Positions 9,601 through 17,088 of a stretch of DNA of 64,000 nucleotides are shown one piece after another. The first letter of the stretch is position 1. The number at the start of each line of letters is the position of its first letter. This DNA is from Colwellia sp. GTDB lineage: Bacteria > Pseudomonadota > Gammaproteobacteria > Enterobacterales > Alteromonadaceae. The stretch is taken from positions 62,001 through 126,000 of the forward strand of contig NZ_JABSPA010000006.1 of NCBI RefSeq assembly GCF_013214175.1, given 5' to 3'. The notes under the pieces were generated by a model. The model was given only the letters and a program-made list of their open reading frames with translations. It searched no databases and was not told the DNA's origin. The translations under genes were made by a program, and so were the position numbers.

Positions 9601-11884
9601 CTGTTTCTTGATCTATCATGCCTTTCTCTAATAACAAGATTAAATAGAGTGCCTTATCATTGCCAGCGCGGATGAAAATAGCTTTGAGGTCTTCAAAGGC
9701 GAAACGAAGTTTATCCAAAATACCTTTACCCCGACCTTGAGATAAAACGTGCACTATTTTTTCATAAGGTATCTCACCACGGTTAAACTGCTTACGTAGC
9801 TCTATTTCAGGAAGCGCAGCTTGTTTTTTCCAGCTACTGTTGAGCTCAGCAACCAAACTTAGCTTGTCTAATACTTTGTTTTTATCAAAGCTATCTAGAA
9901 TGACATTTTTTAATTTAGGAAAAGTTTCTCTAAGTACCGACTTACCCTTATGGTATGGATCTAAAAAAGACTCTTCACCAGTGATTAAAAACCCCCGTTG
10001 GCCGGTTTCTTGGTCTACTATGGCTTTGGCAATAGTTAACAAATAATTTGCGGCTATTATATTTGAGCTAGTAAAAGAGTTGTCTAGTTGCTCTATTAGT
10101 TGTCGTATTTCATCCTGAGTATCTTTACCAGAAGAGCGGGTTAAGGTTTTCTGAATAAACATTAAACTATTGCTCGTTTTTTTATCGATCTCTCGCCTGG
10201 CATTGAGTTCTGGTTTAGCCACTTGCTCATGCCATTTAGCTTGCATATTTCTGAGCTTAAGTAAGTCTTGTTTAAGTACCTTAAGGTCTTGGTAATTTTT
10301 GTTACTGTTACTGTTACTAATACCAAGATAAAGCATCAAATCCAACATACTAGCTTCAAAATCACTTTTACCTTGATAAAAAGGTACCAAATAACTTTCT
10401 TCTCCGGTTATTAAAAAACCTCGTTCACCTGCTTCTTGATCAATCATAGCTTTTGCTAGTTTTAAGGTATAATTTTCCCCTTGCAGATCTTTGTTATTTA
10501 TAAAAAATTCTCTTAAATTCTCTTTAATGGCCAACATATTAGCCATTAATGCTTTACCACCATTTCTATCAAGTGTCTGAGTTAAGAACTCTAAGGTAGA
10601 CAAACCCGTTTTGTTTATTTCCCGACGAGTAGAAATTTCTGGAATGGCTGCTTCATTCAACCAACGACTAGAGAGGTTTTGAATATTATCGACATGTGCT
10701 AACACAGTAGCTGATTTATAGTTATTTTTTACTTGCTCGCGCAGCTTTTTAAATAGCGGAATGAGTGAACCCTTGGCATTTTCATAAGGCTGTAAAAACT
10801 CAGCTCTACCGGTTATTAAATAACCTCTTTGCCCTGTTTCTTGATCGACTAGATTTTTTGATATTTGTGCCAAAGTATTAATGGCTAGCTGATGTTCAGC
10901 TTTTAAAAATAGGCTCTCTAAATTCATCGTTTCAATTCTGATATTATCTAAAATACTTTTACCCGTGGCCTGAATAAGTGTTCCTTCAATATCTTTAAAT
11001 TGCTTATTTCCGGCAGTAACTTCATCCCGTAACTTTATTTCGGGTTCAGCTGCTTTAATCAACCATTGCTGAGCATTGCTCTCCAGCCGCTCTATTTTGC
11101 TTAAAATATTAGTTTGCTGGTAATTATTGTCGATTAATTGCCTTAACTGGCTCATATGCCGATTAAAATTATCTTTTCCTTGATGGTAAGGTTGCAGAAA
11201 TTCATCACTGCCGGTAATTAAAAAACCTCTTTGCCCGGTCTCTTGGTCTACTAAATCTTTGCCTATGGCTAGGATAATATTTTCACCTATTAAGGTATTT
11301 GATTGGACAAAAATAGTAGTTAGTTCCGCAAGTGAAACCCTCAGTTGATCTAATATTTCTTTACCATGTCCGGCTCTCAAAGTGCTTTGCATATAATCAA
11401 GGCTTACTTCATTGCTCTTTACATTTCTTCGTGCACTAATTTCAACTTGTGCCGCTTGTTGCAACCATTGTTCTTCTAGTTCATCAATCAATTTCAGTCT
11501 AGTGACCTGCTTGTCATTATCAGCAACAAGCAATTGTAATTCTTCGTTTTTTTCTTGCCAAACTTTCTGAGCCTGATTAAAGGGCTCAAGAAAATTATCT
11601 TTACCTGTGATCAAAAACCCTCGCTCACCGGTTTCCATATCTATCATCAACTTTTCAAGTTCTTTACCATCAGCAATCACTTTTTGAGTATGTTTTACCC
11701 ACTTTGAGGTTTCAATAAGCTCACCGATACTAAAATAAACCACCGAACATATAATAACGAGTAACGACATAGGTACGCTAAAACCGAGTAGAATTTTTGT
11801 TCGGGTATTGAGTCTACTGAATAGTCTAATTAGTGGATGGTTTGCGGTGTCATCATTCGAGGTTGGAAATTTTTTGCTATGCAT
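6671..11884 (-). CDS. giant hybrid histidine kinase with six tandem CHASE3 repeats and three receiver domains
   Basis: 1737 residues. After an N-terminal membrane helix (about 30-53) come six CHASE3-type repeats, each with the core [D/E]xETGxRGFLITGxxxFLxPF, located near residues 82, 211, 345, 481, 622 and 755 (period about 130-140). A second membrane helix follows near 895-920, then HAMP, a long Glu/Ser-rich coiled coil (about 965-1050), HisKA with the phospho-His in NMSHELRTPLN (near 1053), HATPase (DTGIGIPEQ, GGTGLGLTIS), and three receiver domains (about 1345-1460, 1465-1580, 1610-1730), each with its Asp (LLDLGLPD, ILDLGLPD, LMDIMMP). Family members sense envelope or extracellular cues through CHASE3; usually one copy is present. 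It is followed by cheR. Confidence 0.93.
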   Translation of the reverse strand: MHSKKFPTSNDDTANHPLIRLFSRLNTRTKILLGFSVPMSLLVIICSVVYFSIGELIETSKWVKHTQKVIADGKELEKLMIDMETGERGFLITGKDNFLEPFNQAQKVWQEKNEELQLLVADNDKQVTRLKLIDELEEQWLQQAAQVEISARRNVKSNEVSLDYMQSTLRAGHGKEILDQLRVSLAELTTIFVQSNTLIGENIILAIGKDLVDQETGQRGFLITGSDEFLQPYHQGKDNFNRHMSQLRQLIDNNYQQTNILSKIERLESNAQQWLIKAAEPEIKLRDEVTAGNKQFKDIEGTLIQATGKSILDNIRIETMNLESLFLKAEHQLAINTLAQISKNLVDQETGQRGYLITGRAEFLQPYENAKGSLIPLFKKLREQVKNNYKSATVLAHVDNIQNLSSRWLNEAAIPEISTRREINKTGLSTLEFLTQTLDRNGGKALMANMLAIKENLREFFINNKDLQGENYTLKLAKAMIDQEAGERGFLITGEESYLVPFYQGKSDFEASMLDLMLYLGISNSNSNKNYQDLKVLKQDLLKLRNMQAKWHEQVAKPELNARREIDKKTSNSLMFIQKTLTRSSGKDTQDEIRQLIEQLDNSFTSSNIIAANYLLTIAKAIVDQETGQRGFLITGEESFLDPYHKGKSVLRETFPKLKNVILDSFDKNKVLDKLSLVAELNSSWKKQAALPEIELRKQFNRGEIPYEKIVHVLSQGRGKGILDKLRFAFEDLKAIFIRAGNDKALYLILLLEKGMIDQETGQRGYLVTGRDEFLQPFEDGQLTFNQHLSELTALIQATFEQAQVLNQIEFLRLKAIEWENNAAAPEISLRRKLNKTSGKMSDVTALIEKETGKKLIDQIRSVLVEFVETERQLMLIRESEAEQAANNTVTIVIAGSIISIVIAFLVSLLVSNSIVRKLAMLVKATEKVTRGDYERQIFISSSDEFGQLALSFNNMTAQLKASTEEMSDQNQRLSASEEELKEQSEELKASNEELEEKQQELRASNESLALQQDSLEKQSKNLLKSKLMLEEKAEQLSLASKYKSEFLANMSHELRTPLNSLLILSKSLYENKQGNLTKDQVEEANIVYQGGQTLLTLINDIMDLSKVEAGMLSINLDSFLPGDVRDNLDALFSPVAKERKLNFEIHVDDRLNQDIKSDKQRLEQILKNFLSNAFKFTEHGSVRLDIHPYTAENPLLLPVDASYEQKVCFTVSDTGIGIPEQKQNDIFEAFQQADGSTSRQYGGTGLGLTISKELAALLGGKIEMVSGVGNGSRFTLILPLNMEEKPEQVLNNPVANLTAVPFNFDKQASQDKLAAFNQPQQQENQSVSDWLEDDRHKITAKDKTLLLIEDDHAFSQVLIDLIHNLDLKVIATNKGREGVLLAVEHVPQGILLDLGLPDIDGLRVLEQLKHNLQTRHIPVHVISAGNKKMESLHLGALSYQQKPADPAVITSTLQEVYDTSKVEIKSILVVEDDYGSQQAIKHLIAGRDTELSFAASAKEACERLSSQYFDCIILDLGLPDLSGTELVKTISEQPGAKNVPIIIYTGQSITQDEYRVLNQFTPSIVIKGAESPERLLDDVSLFLHHVGEKYSNKQHETLQMLHDENAMLAGRRVLVVDDDMRNVFAITRILEQTGIEVIQAENGQVAIDLIEKSEQPIELILMDIMMPVMDGFEAIARIRKMEHYQDIPIIALTAKAMPGDRHHCITAGASEYLTKPLDMDKVLSMLRVWLYRRMTN

Positions 11885-12098
11885 TTACGCACTCCATTGC
11901 CATATAGTTTTTTATTATTATCACTATGAATATAGTAGAAAAAATGGCAATTGCTAATATGAAAGTACTGCAGAAAGAGCCTATGGTGTGTGATTTAAAA
12001 TTTCCAGTGTTAGCCGCATTTTATCTATTTTAATAAAAATAGCTAAAGTATGGTTTTTGACTGGTAGGGTTACAGCCATAATTTTATATAAAGAGCTT

Positions 12099-12123
12099 GA
12101 TCACTTTGGTAGATAAAGTGATC
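12099..12123. promoter_or_regulatory. perfect inverted repeat upstream of the LrgAB-like operon
   Basis: GATCACTTT (12099-12107) and AAAGTGATC (12115-12123) are exact reverse complements around a 7-bp spacer. No plus-strand gene ends just upstream, so a terminator is unlikely. The position about 90 bp before the LrgA-like start suits an operator for a dimeric regulator. The surrounding gap 11885-12211 is AT-rich, should hold the divergent promoters of the kinase and this operon, and shows nothing else clear. Confidence 0.5.
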
Positions 12124-12211
12124 ATCTAGCTGTCTATTTTATCTTACAGACTTGTTAATAATTTATTGATGACTTCATTTTGGAAATGACAAAGTTATAT
12201 GAGGAACTGGT

Positions 12212-12673
12212 ATGCGCAAACTCTCCGCTAAAATAATACCGAAACTAGCACCTAAACTAGTACCTAAGCTAAAAAAGCTAAAATTAATTTCATTAGGTTT
12301 TTGCCAAATTTTTCTGTATTTACTTATCGGTGAGTTCTTGAGTACTTTAATCCCATTACCGCCAGCAATCCTTGGTCTAATCGCTTGCTGCGGGGCTTGC
12401 TTATTATTACAGAAAATACCCGAGTCACTTGATATCGCCAGTAGTTTTTTACTAAAAAACATGGCGATATTTTTCATCCCTTATGTGGTGACAATCACAC
12501 TCTTTTGGCCTGCCTTAGCCGATTATTGGCTTGCTTGTTTAGTGGCACTTTTTATCAGCACCTTAGTTACCCTATCTTTGACCAGTATTGTCAGTGATAA
12601 ACTCATTGAACGTACGACACAAGAATCAACAAAGCGTTCAAGATGTCATGCAGCGATGGATGACAAAAAATAA
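12212..12673 (+). CDS. lrgA: LrgA/CidA-family (holin-like) membrane protein
   Basis: 153 residues. A Lys-rich N-terminus is followed by four predicted membrane helices (about 25-45, 50-70, 84-105, 107-130). The segment FLYLLIGEFLSTLIPLPPAILGLI matches the conserved LrgA/CidA core. The family forms holin-like membrane proteins that work with LrgB and have been linked to murein hydrolase control, and more recently to pyruvate or glycolate transport. The ribosome site GAGGA precedes the ATG. The stop overlaps the ATG of the next gene (TAATG), so the two are translationally coupled. Confidence 0.82.
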   Translation: MRKLSAKIIPKLAPKLVPKLKKLKLISLGFCQIFLYLLIGEFLSTLIPLPPAILGLIACCGACLLLQKIPESLDIASSFLLKNMAIFFIPYVVTITLFWPALADYWLACLVALFISTLVTLSLTSIVSDKLIERTTQESTKRSRCHAAMDDKK

Positions 12674-13368
12674 TGCCAAGCGCAACTATGTTACTTATGC
12701 TCGCGCTTAATTTGTTAATAACTTACACAGTTTTTAACTTATCAAGCAAGTTATATCACTACTGTAAACATTTCCCTTTAATACATCCGTTGATACTCAG
12801 TGCTCTAGTATTGGTCGCCTTATTATCTGTCTTTGATATTGCCATTGAAGATTATCAACAAAATAGCCAAGTAATTATGATGATGCTAGCGCCAGCAACG
12901 GTGGCTTTAGGCGTGCCGCTCTATAAAAACTTAGCGGTTTTAGCCAAATACAAAAGTGCAATATTTATCCCTTTACTACTGGGTGCAATAATATCGCCCT
13001 GCTCAGCGCTATTATTACTTTGGTTATTCAAGGTTGATAGCTCATTACTGTTGAGCATGATCAGTAAATCTATCACCTCGCCCATTGCTATTGATATCAC
13101 TAAACTCGTTGGTGGCATTCCTGCTATCGCGGTGATTTTTGTTATAATCAGTGGCATTATTGGCGCCGCTTTAGCAACACCGTTATTTTCCTTACTGGCA
13201 ATAAAACACGATATCAGTAAGGGACTATCATTAGGGATTGCTTCTCATGCCATAGGCACATCCTCAGCGGTGCAAATTAGTGAGCAGTGTGCCGCATTTT
13301 CAGTATTGGCTATGTGTTTAAATGGCTTATTAACCACCCTGGTTATTGTGCTTTATTCACTCATTTAA
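12673..13368 (+). CDS. lrgB: LrgB-family membrane protein
   Basis: 231 residues with about six membrane helices. Conserved blocks are FPLIHPLILSALVLV near the start, APATVALGVPLYKN, SITSPIAIDITKLVGGIPA and SHAIGTSSAVQ near the C-terminus, all typical of LrgB/YohK. The start codon overlaps the lrgA-like stop, the usual lrgAB arrangement. The pair is proposed to move small carboxylates or to influence cell-wall hydrolase activity; the sequence cannot decide. No LytR-type regulator or LysR gene is adjacent. Confidence 0.85.
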   Translation: MPSATMLLMLALNLLITYTVFNLSSKLYHYCKHFPLIHPLILSALVLVALLSVFDIAIEDYQQNSQVIMMMLAPATVALGVPLYKNLAVLAKYKSAIFIPLLLGAIISPCSALLLLWLFKVDSSLLLSMISKSITSPIAIDITKLVGGIPAIAVIFVIISGIIGAALATPLFSLLAIKHDISKGLSLGIASHAIGTSSAVQISEQCAAFSVLAMCLNGLLTTLVIVLYSLI

Positions 13369-13528
13369 TTAGCCAAACTACCAACAAACAGATAACGGCA
13401 TTAACTTGCTCAGCTTTATTGCTGACAAGAATGCCGACAAGTTTAATAATTTAGCCTGATCAGCGTTTTTTAAGGTAAAATCACCTTGCTAATTTCCCCT
13501 CTTCTCCTTTATCTGGAAAATATAAATC

Positions 13529-15439
13529 ATGCGAGTAGCCGTTTCTCAGTTTGCCACCTCCTTAAATACTCAAGAAAACCTCGCAAGCTGTATTCGTGTG
13601 ATAAATGCAGCTGCAGTATGTAAACCAGATCTAATTGTTCTGCCTGAATTTTGTAATACTCTTTTTACTGATACACTTTTATTTAATACACAACTTGGTA
13701 ATACACAACTTGGTAATACACAAGTTGCTAATGCTCTGCCTTGCTACGTCGATCATAATCAGGCATGGCAGCAAGCCTTAGCTATTGATGGCGCTTTTTT
13801 ACAAGCTATAGCAGAGCGAGCGAAAAAGCATAACTGTTACATTGTCATCAATGTCACTTTACGCAGAGATGTTTCACGAGACTTTCCGAACAATAAGCAG
13901 GGTGGTTCGATAAAGTCCAATATTAGTGTCACTTCGTGTGTATTTTCTCCCCTTGGTGACCTCGTTCAGCAACAAAATAAAAAAATGTTGCTTGGCCATG
14001 AAAATGATTTTTTTATTAGCGCCGATAACCTTACTAAGAAGATTACTGAAAAGATCACTGAAAACACTGCAGAGCACATTACTGACGTGGTAACTACGCC
14101 CTTTGGCAAACTTGGTTTGTTGAGCGGTAGCGATAGCTTTACCTTTGAGGTATCACGTGGCTTAGCTTTAAGTGGTGTACAATTATTGTGTAATTCAATG
14201 AATTCATTTGCACTCGATCAAAGTAGTTTTCATGATCCTGCTAGAGCCAGTGAAAATAAAGTATTTTTAGCGAATGCAAATAAAATTGGTTTACTAGTAC
14301 CTAATGAAAAACCTGATAGAAAACCTAATGAAACACCTGATGAAAATCCGCAAGGGCAGTCACAAGAAGCTCTTGTTGGTGTAGGTCAAAGCCAAATCAT
14401 TTCTCCCGAAGGTAAAGTACTAGCAAAGATAACCAACAACGAAGAAGGTTTTGTTTTTGCTGATATAGACTTGTCGGAATGCAACATCAATAATAAATGC
14501 CGTCCTGATGGTACTAACCTTATTAAGCAGCGCCGTCCTGAACTTTATCAACAACTATCAACCGCTGTAAAAAAAGCAGCTCTGCATGAAAATGTACATG
14601 CCAGCGTTCATGTTAGTGATAAGGTGCCAGTAACCACCAATGTCGCGATATTTGCAACCTATAAGTCTAATGAGCAAGCCATAGAAGATGTTTGTCATTA
14701 CATTGAAAACAACCTCAGTGACATTATTCAATTACCTGAATTATTTTTCATCGGCGATAAAACAATCACTGATGATGCACAACAAAGAGCCGAAATTAGT
14801 AGCTTGAGTCAACAAGTCATTAAGCAGGTCAGCACCGTGTTAAGGCCTTTTCAATACCTGTGCACAAGTTTAATTATTGAGGGTAAACATCAGGCAGTGC
14901 TAATAAGCGAACATGGCTTATTAGCTACACAAGAGCAATTACATTTTTGTCAAAGATATCAGTGGACTGAATTAGGTAATAATTTAAACATTATCAATTT
15001 ACCCTTAGAGCAAGGCAATATTAAGCTTGCTATGTTAACAGCCGATGATGCAAACATAGCTGAAATAGTCAAGATTTCCGCGTTAAATGCTATCCACTTA
15101 TTACTGGTACCTTTTGATATTCAAGAGCCGTGTGAGGTTGAATATCACTTATTATCTCGCGCCGCTGAAAATAGAATTTGCATAGTAGCCGCGAGTCGTG
15201 AAAAAAGCTTTACCAATACTCTATCTTTCGATAACGCGGCTAATAATATCTATAATAAAAATAAAGTAAAATCGCAGAAGTCTACCGGTTTAATTGCCAA
15301 TTTAACTACAGATCCCGCCTTATCGCCCCAATGGCAAGCACCAAGGTTTAATGGCTATATTAATCAACCTCTGGTCAAACATCAGTATGGTAAAATAACT
15401 AAAGCCGTGATCCATCCTATTGCCGCTTGTACTAAGTGA
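13529..15439 (+). CDS. tandem carbon-nitrogen hydrolase (nitrilase-fold) protein lacking both catalytic cysteines
   Basis: 636 residues with two nitrilase-like halves. The first (about 1-325) has the opening MRVAVSQFATSL, the Glu of LPEFCN (E40) and a Lys in NKKMLLGHEN (K151/K152), but the catalytic Cys of the usual G-x-x-x-C-Y-D is Gly200 (GLLSGSD). The second half (about 370-620) has IIQLPELF (E404), and at its Cys position reads LTADD, with Ala505. Canonical nitrilase-superfamily amidases need Glu-Lys-Cys, so neither half should hydrolyse amides in the usual way. Low-complexity inserts occur (NTQLG repeats at 13686-13730, KITEKITEN, NEKPDRKPNETPDENP). It may be a binding or regulatory protein. 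It precedes recX. Confidence 0.75.
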   Translation: MRVAVSQFATSLNTQENLASCIRVINAAAVCKPDLIVLPEFCNTLFTDTLLFNTQLGNTQLGNTQVANALPCYVDHNQAWQQALAIDGAFLQAIAERAKKHNCYIVINVTLRRDVSRDFPNNKQGGSIKSNISVTSCVFSPLGDLVQQQNKKMLLGHENDFFISADNLTKKITEKITENTAEHITDVVTTPFGKLGLLSGSDSFTFEVSRGLALSGVQLLCNSMNSFALDQSSFHDPARASENKVFLANANKIGLLVPNEKPDRKPNETPDENPQGQSQEALVGVGQSQIISPEGKVLAKITNNEEGFVFADIDLSECNINNKCRPDGTNLIKQRRPELYQQLSTAVKKAALHENVHASVHVSDKVPVTTNVAIFATYKSNEQAIEDVCHYIENNLSDIIQLPELFFIGDKTITDDAQQRAEISSLSQQVIKQVSTVLRPFQYLCTSLIIEGKHQAVLISEHGLLATQEQLHFCQRYQWTELGNNLNIINLPLEQGNIKLAMLTADDANIAEIVKISALNAIHLLLVPFDIQEPCEVEYHLLSRAAENRICIVAASREKSFTNTLSFDNAANNIYNKNKVKSQKSTGLIANLTTDPALSPQWQAPRFNGYINQPLVKHQYGKITKAVIHPIAACTK

Positions 15440-15532
15440 TTGTGCTAAGTAACACTACTAAGACTAGAAAAGATGTACCAACGCTGTAATTGCAATGATT
15501 AACGGATACTGAGCGATAGGATTAACTTTACC

Positions 15533-16036
15533 ATGTATAACAAAAAGAAAAATACCAAGCCACAAGTGATCTCTTATGATCGTGTTAAATCATATATGCA
15601 GTGGATGATCGAGAGATATGGTGATTACTCAGCTAAAGCATTATTGCAAAAGGCCAATTTATTGTTTAAGGACGATACCCAGTTCAATGAACCGGCACTA
15701 GCGTATTTAATAGAGCGAGGCATTGTTGATGATTTTCGTTACGCTGGGCGCTTAACGGCTAGTTTGTCAGAGAGAAAAATCGGCCCGAACAAAATAAAAG
15801 AGAAACTGTATGTAAAAGGTTTTTCATCACAGGTAATCAATGAGTGTATTAGTGCCATAACAACAAGCGAGGAAGAATATTTGCATAAAGCGCTAATCCT
15901 AAAAATAAGAAAGTTTGGTGAAGATCCTATTGAAGATATAAAGTTAAAACAGAAAGCGTTACGGCATTTAATCTCGAAAGGGTTTTCCTATGCCATCGCC
16001 AATAAAGCGGTTAGCTATTCATCTAACGAAAATTAA
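15533..16036 (+). CDS. recX: RecX-family regulatory protein
   Basis: 167 residues, basic and all-helical. The motif LIERGIVDDFRYAGRLTASLSERKIGPNKIKEKLYVKGF is split between two helical repeats and matches the RecX core (DD-RFA, then G-x-x-x-I-x-x-x-L-x-x-KG). RecX binds RecA and limits filament growth on single-stranded DNA. recA is not adjacent, unlike in many bacteria, so this may be a RecX paralogue with another partner. A weak AGGA lies 13 bases before the ATG. Confidence 0.75.
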   Translation: MYNKKKNTKPQVISYDRVKSYMQWMIERYGDYSAKALLQKANLLFKDDTQFNEPALAYLIERGIVDDFRYAGRLTASLSERKIGPNKIKEKLYVKGFSSQVINECISAITTSEEEYLHKALILKIRKFGEDPIEDIKLKQKALRHLISKGFSYAIANKAVSYSSNEN

Positions 16037-16115
16037 TGCCTCACTGTTTGAAATAAAAAATATTAAAACAAACAGCAAGCAATAGTGAGATTTCACCATT
16101 AAAATAAGCACAGCA

Positions 16116-16682
16116 TTACAGCGCTTTATAACTATATTTTTGCCCAGCTAATGCGGCTTCATACATCAAGCCACCTTTGGTTAAAGTCATCACCGCCATA
16201 CCTTTGTGATATATAGCTTTATTCTGCTTAGTTGAACTCGAATCAGTACCTTGACTAGAGCTAATGCCTGAAGAGCCAACTTGTGCTTGAGCAGCCGCAG
16301 TTAGTGCGACTGCAGAAGCGCCAGCAGAAAACTCGAAATTTCCTGAAGTAAATTCATCAAATGAACGTTTATCTTGGAAAAAAATTATTTGGCTAAATAC
16401 TTGGCCACCTAATTGAAAACCAATAGACAGTTGCGTCATGCTACTTTTACCAACCTTTTTATTTTTTTTGTAAACTAGACCTTTGCCATGAGCAACGCCA
16501 ATACCCAAGCCGCCTTTACCAATAGTTGGGTAAACCGCATAGCCATAAGCTTTGTTAAAAAATTCCTTAGTCGCTGGTGATGACTTAAAGTCTGCAATCG
16601 TTTGGCTATAGTTATCAGCATTTGCGGAAAAACCAGTAGCTAAGATAACAGCAGCCATTAATGATAAAAGTAACCTTTTCAT
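16116..16682 (-). CDS. secreted SYLF-domain (Ysc84-like lipid-binding) protein
   Basis: 188 residues with a cleavable signal peptide (about 1-22, ending SANA-D). The remainder is a SYLF domain: AYGYAVYPTIGKGGLGIGVAHGKG, then MTQLSIGFQLGGQ, IIFFQDKRSF and FSAGASAVALTAAAQA. A Ser/Gly-rich segment (about 138-155) precedes the conserved end MTLTKGGLMYEAALAGQKY. SYLF domains bind phosphoinositides in eukaryotes; bacterial copies are envelope proteins of unknown detail. It is a single gene facing recX. Confidence 0.85.
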   Translation of the reverse strand: MKRLLLSLMAAVILATGFSANADNYSQTIADFKSSPATKEFFNKAYGYAVYPTIGKGGLGIGVAHGKGLVYKKNKKVGKSSMTQLSIGFQLGGQVFSQIIFFQDKRSFDEFTSGNFEFSAGASAVALTAAAQAQVGSSGISSSQGTDSSSTKQNKAIYHKGMAVMTLTKGGLMYEAALAGQKYSYKAL

Positions 16683-17088
16683 ATTTTCTCCACCGTATTA
16701 AAAAATTGATAAAAAACTTTATAGGCTGATAAAGACAACATCATCTTATGCCAATTGAGATTAATAGTTTTATCATTTACCCAAGGAAAAAACACGCTAA
16801 ATAGTTTCTAACTTTGTTACTGCTACAGTCGATATGAGTTAATTCCTGATGGGATTTCAATTTCTCAAAAAAACATTTAGATAAACTTATCTTCCAGCAA
16901 CACAAGCTATTTAGGAAAAATATTCCTCTTTGTTGATACAAATCAAAATAAAACACCAAACTATCAATTTATTTAGGGCAAGTAAGCAAAAATATACCAA
17001 CTAAGACATGAAATAATTTATCTATATACATCACTGTTATGTCGACTAATAAGCAGTGAGAGCTAACAGCATAACCCAAGAGAATTTC
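16683..17088. other. intergenic region between divergent genes
   Basis: About 405 AT-rich bases between the divergent SYLF gene and the desulfurase fusion. It should carry both promoters. Short frames occur in it but none has a convincing ribosome site. I see no strong palindrome or repeat. Confidence 0.5.

Noticed and set aside
5784..11884. A chemosensory (Che) cluster
   Set aside because: Only cheR is present; no receptor, CheA, CheW or CheB was found, so the pair is treated as a kinase with a methyltransferase.
16777..16959. 60-residue minus-strand frame in the SYLF/desulfurase gap
   Set aside because: No ribosome-binding site and no recognisable features; likely chance in AT-rich DNA.
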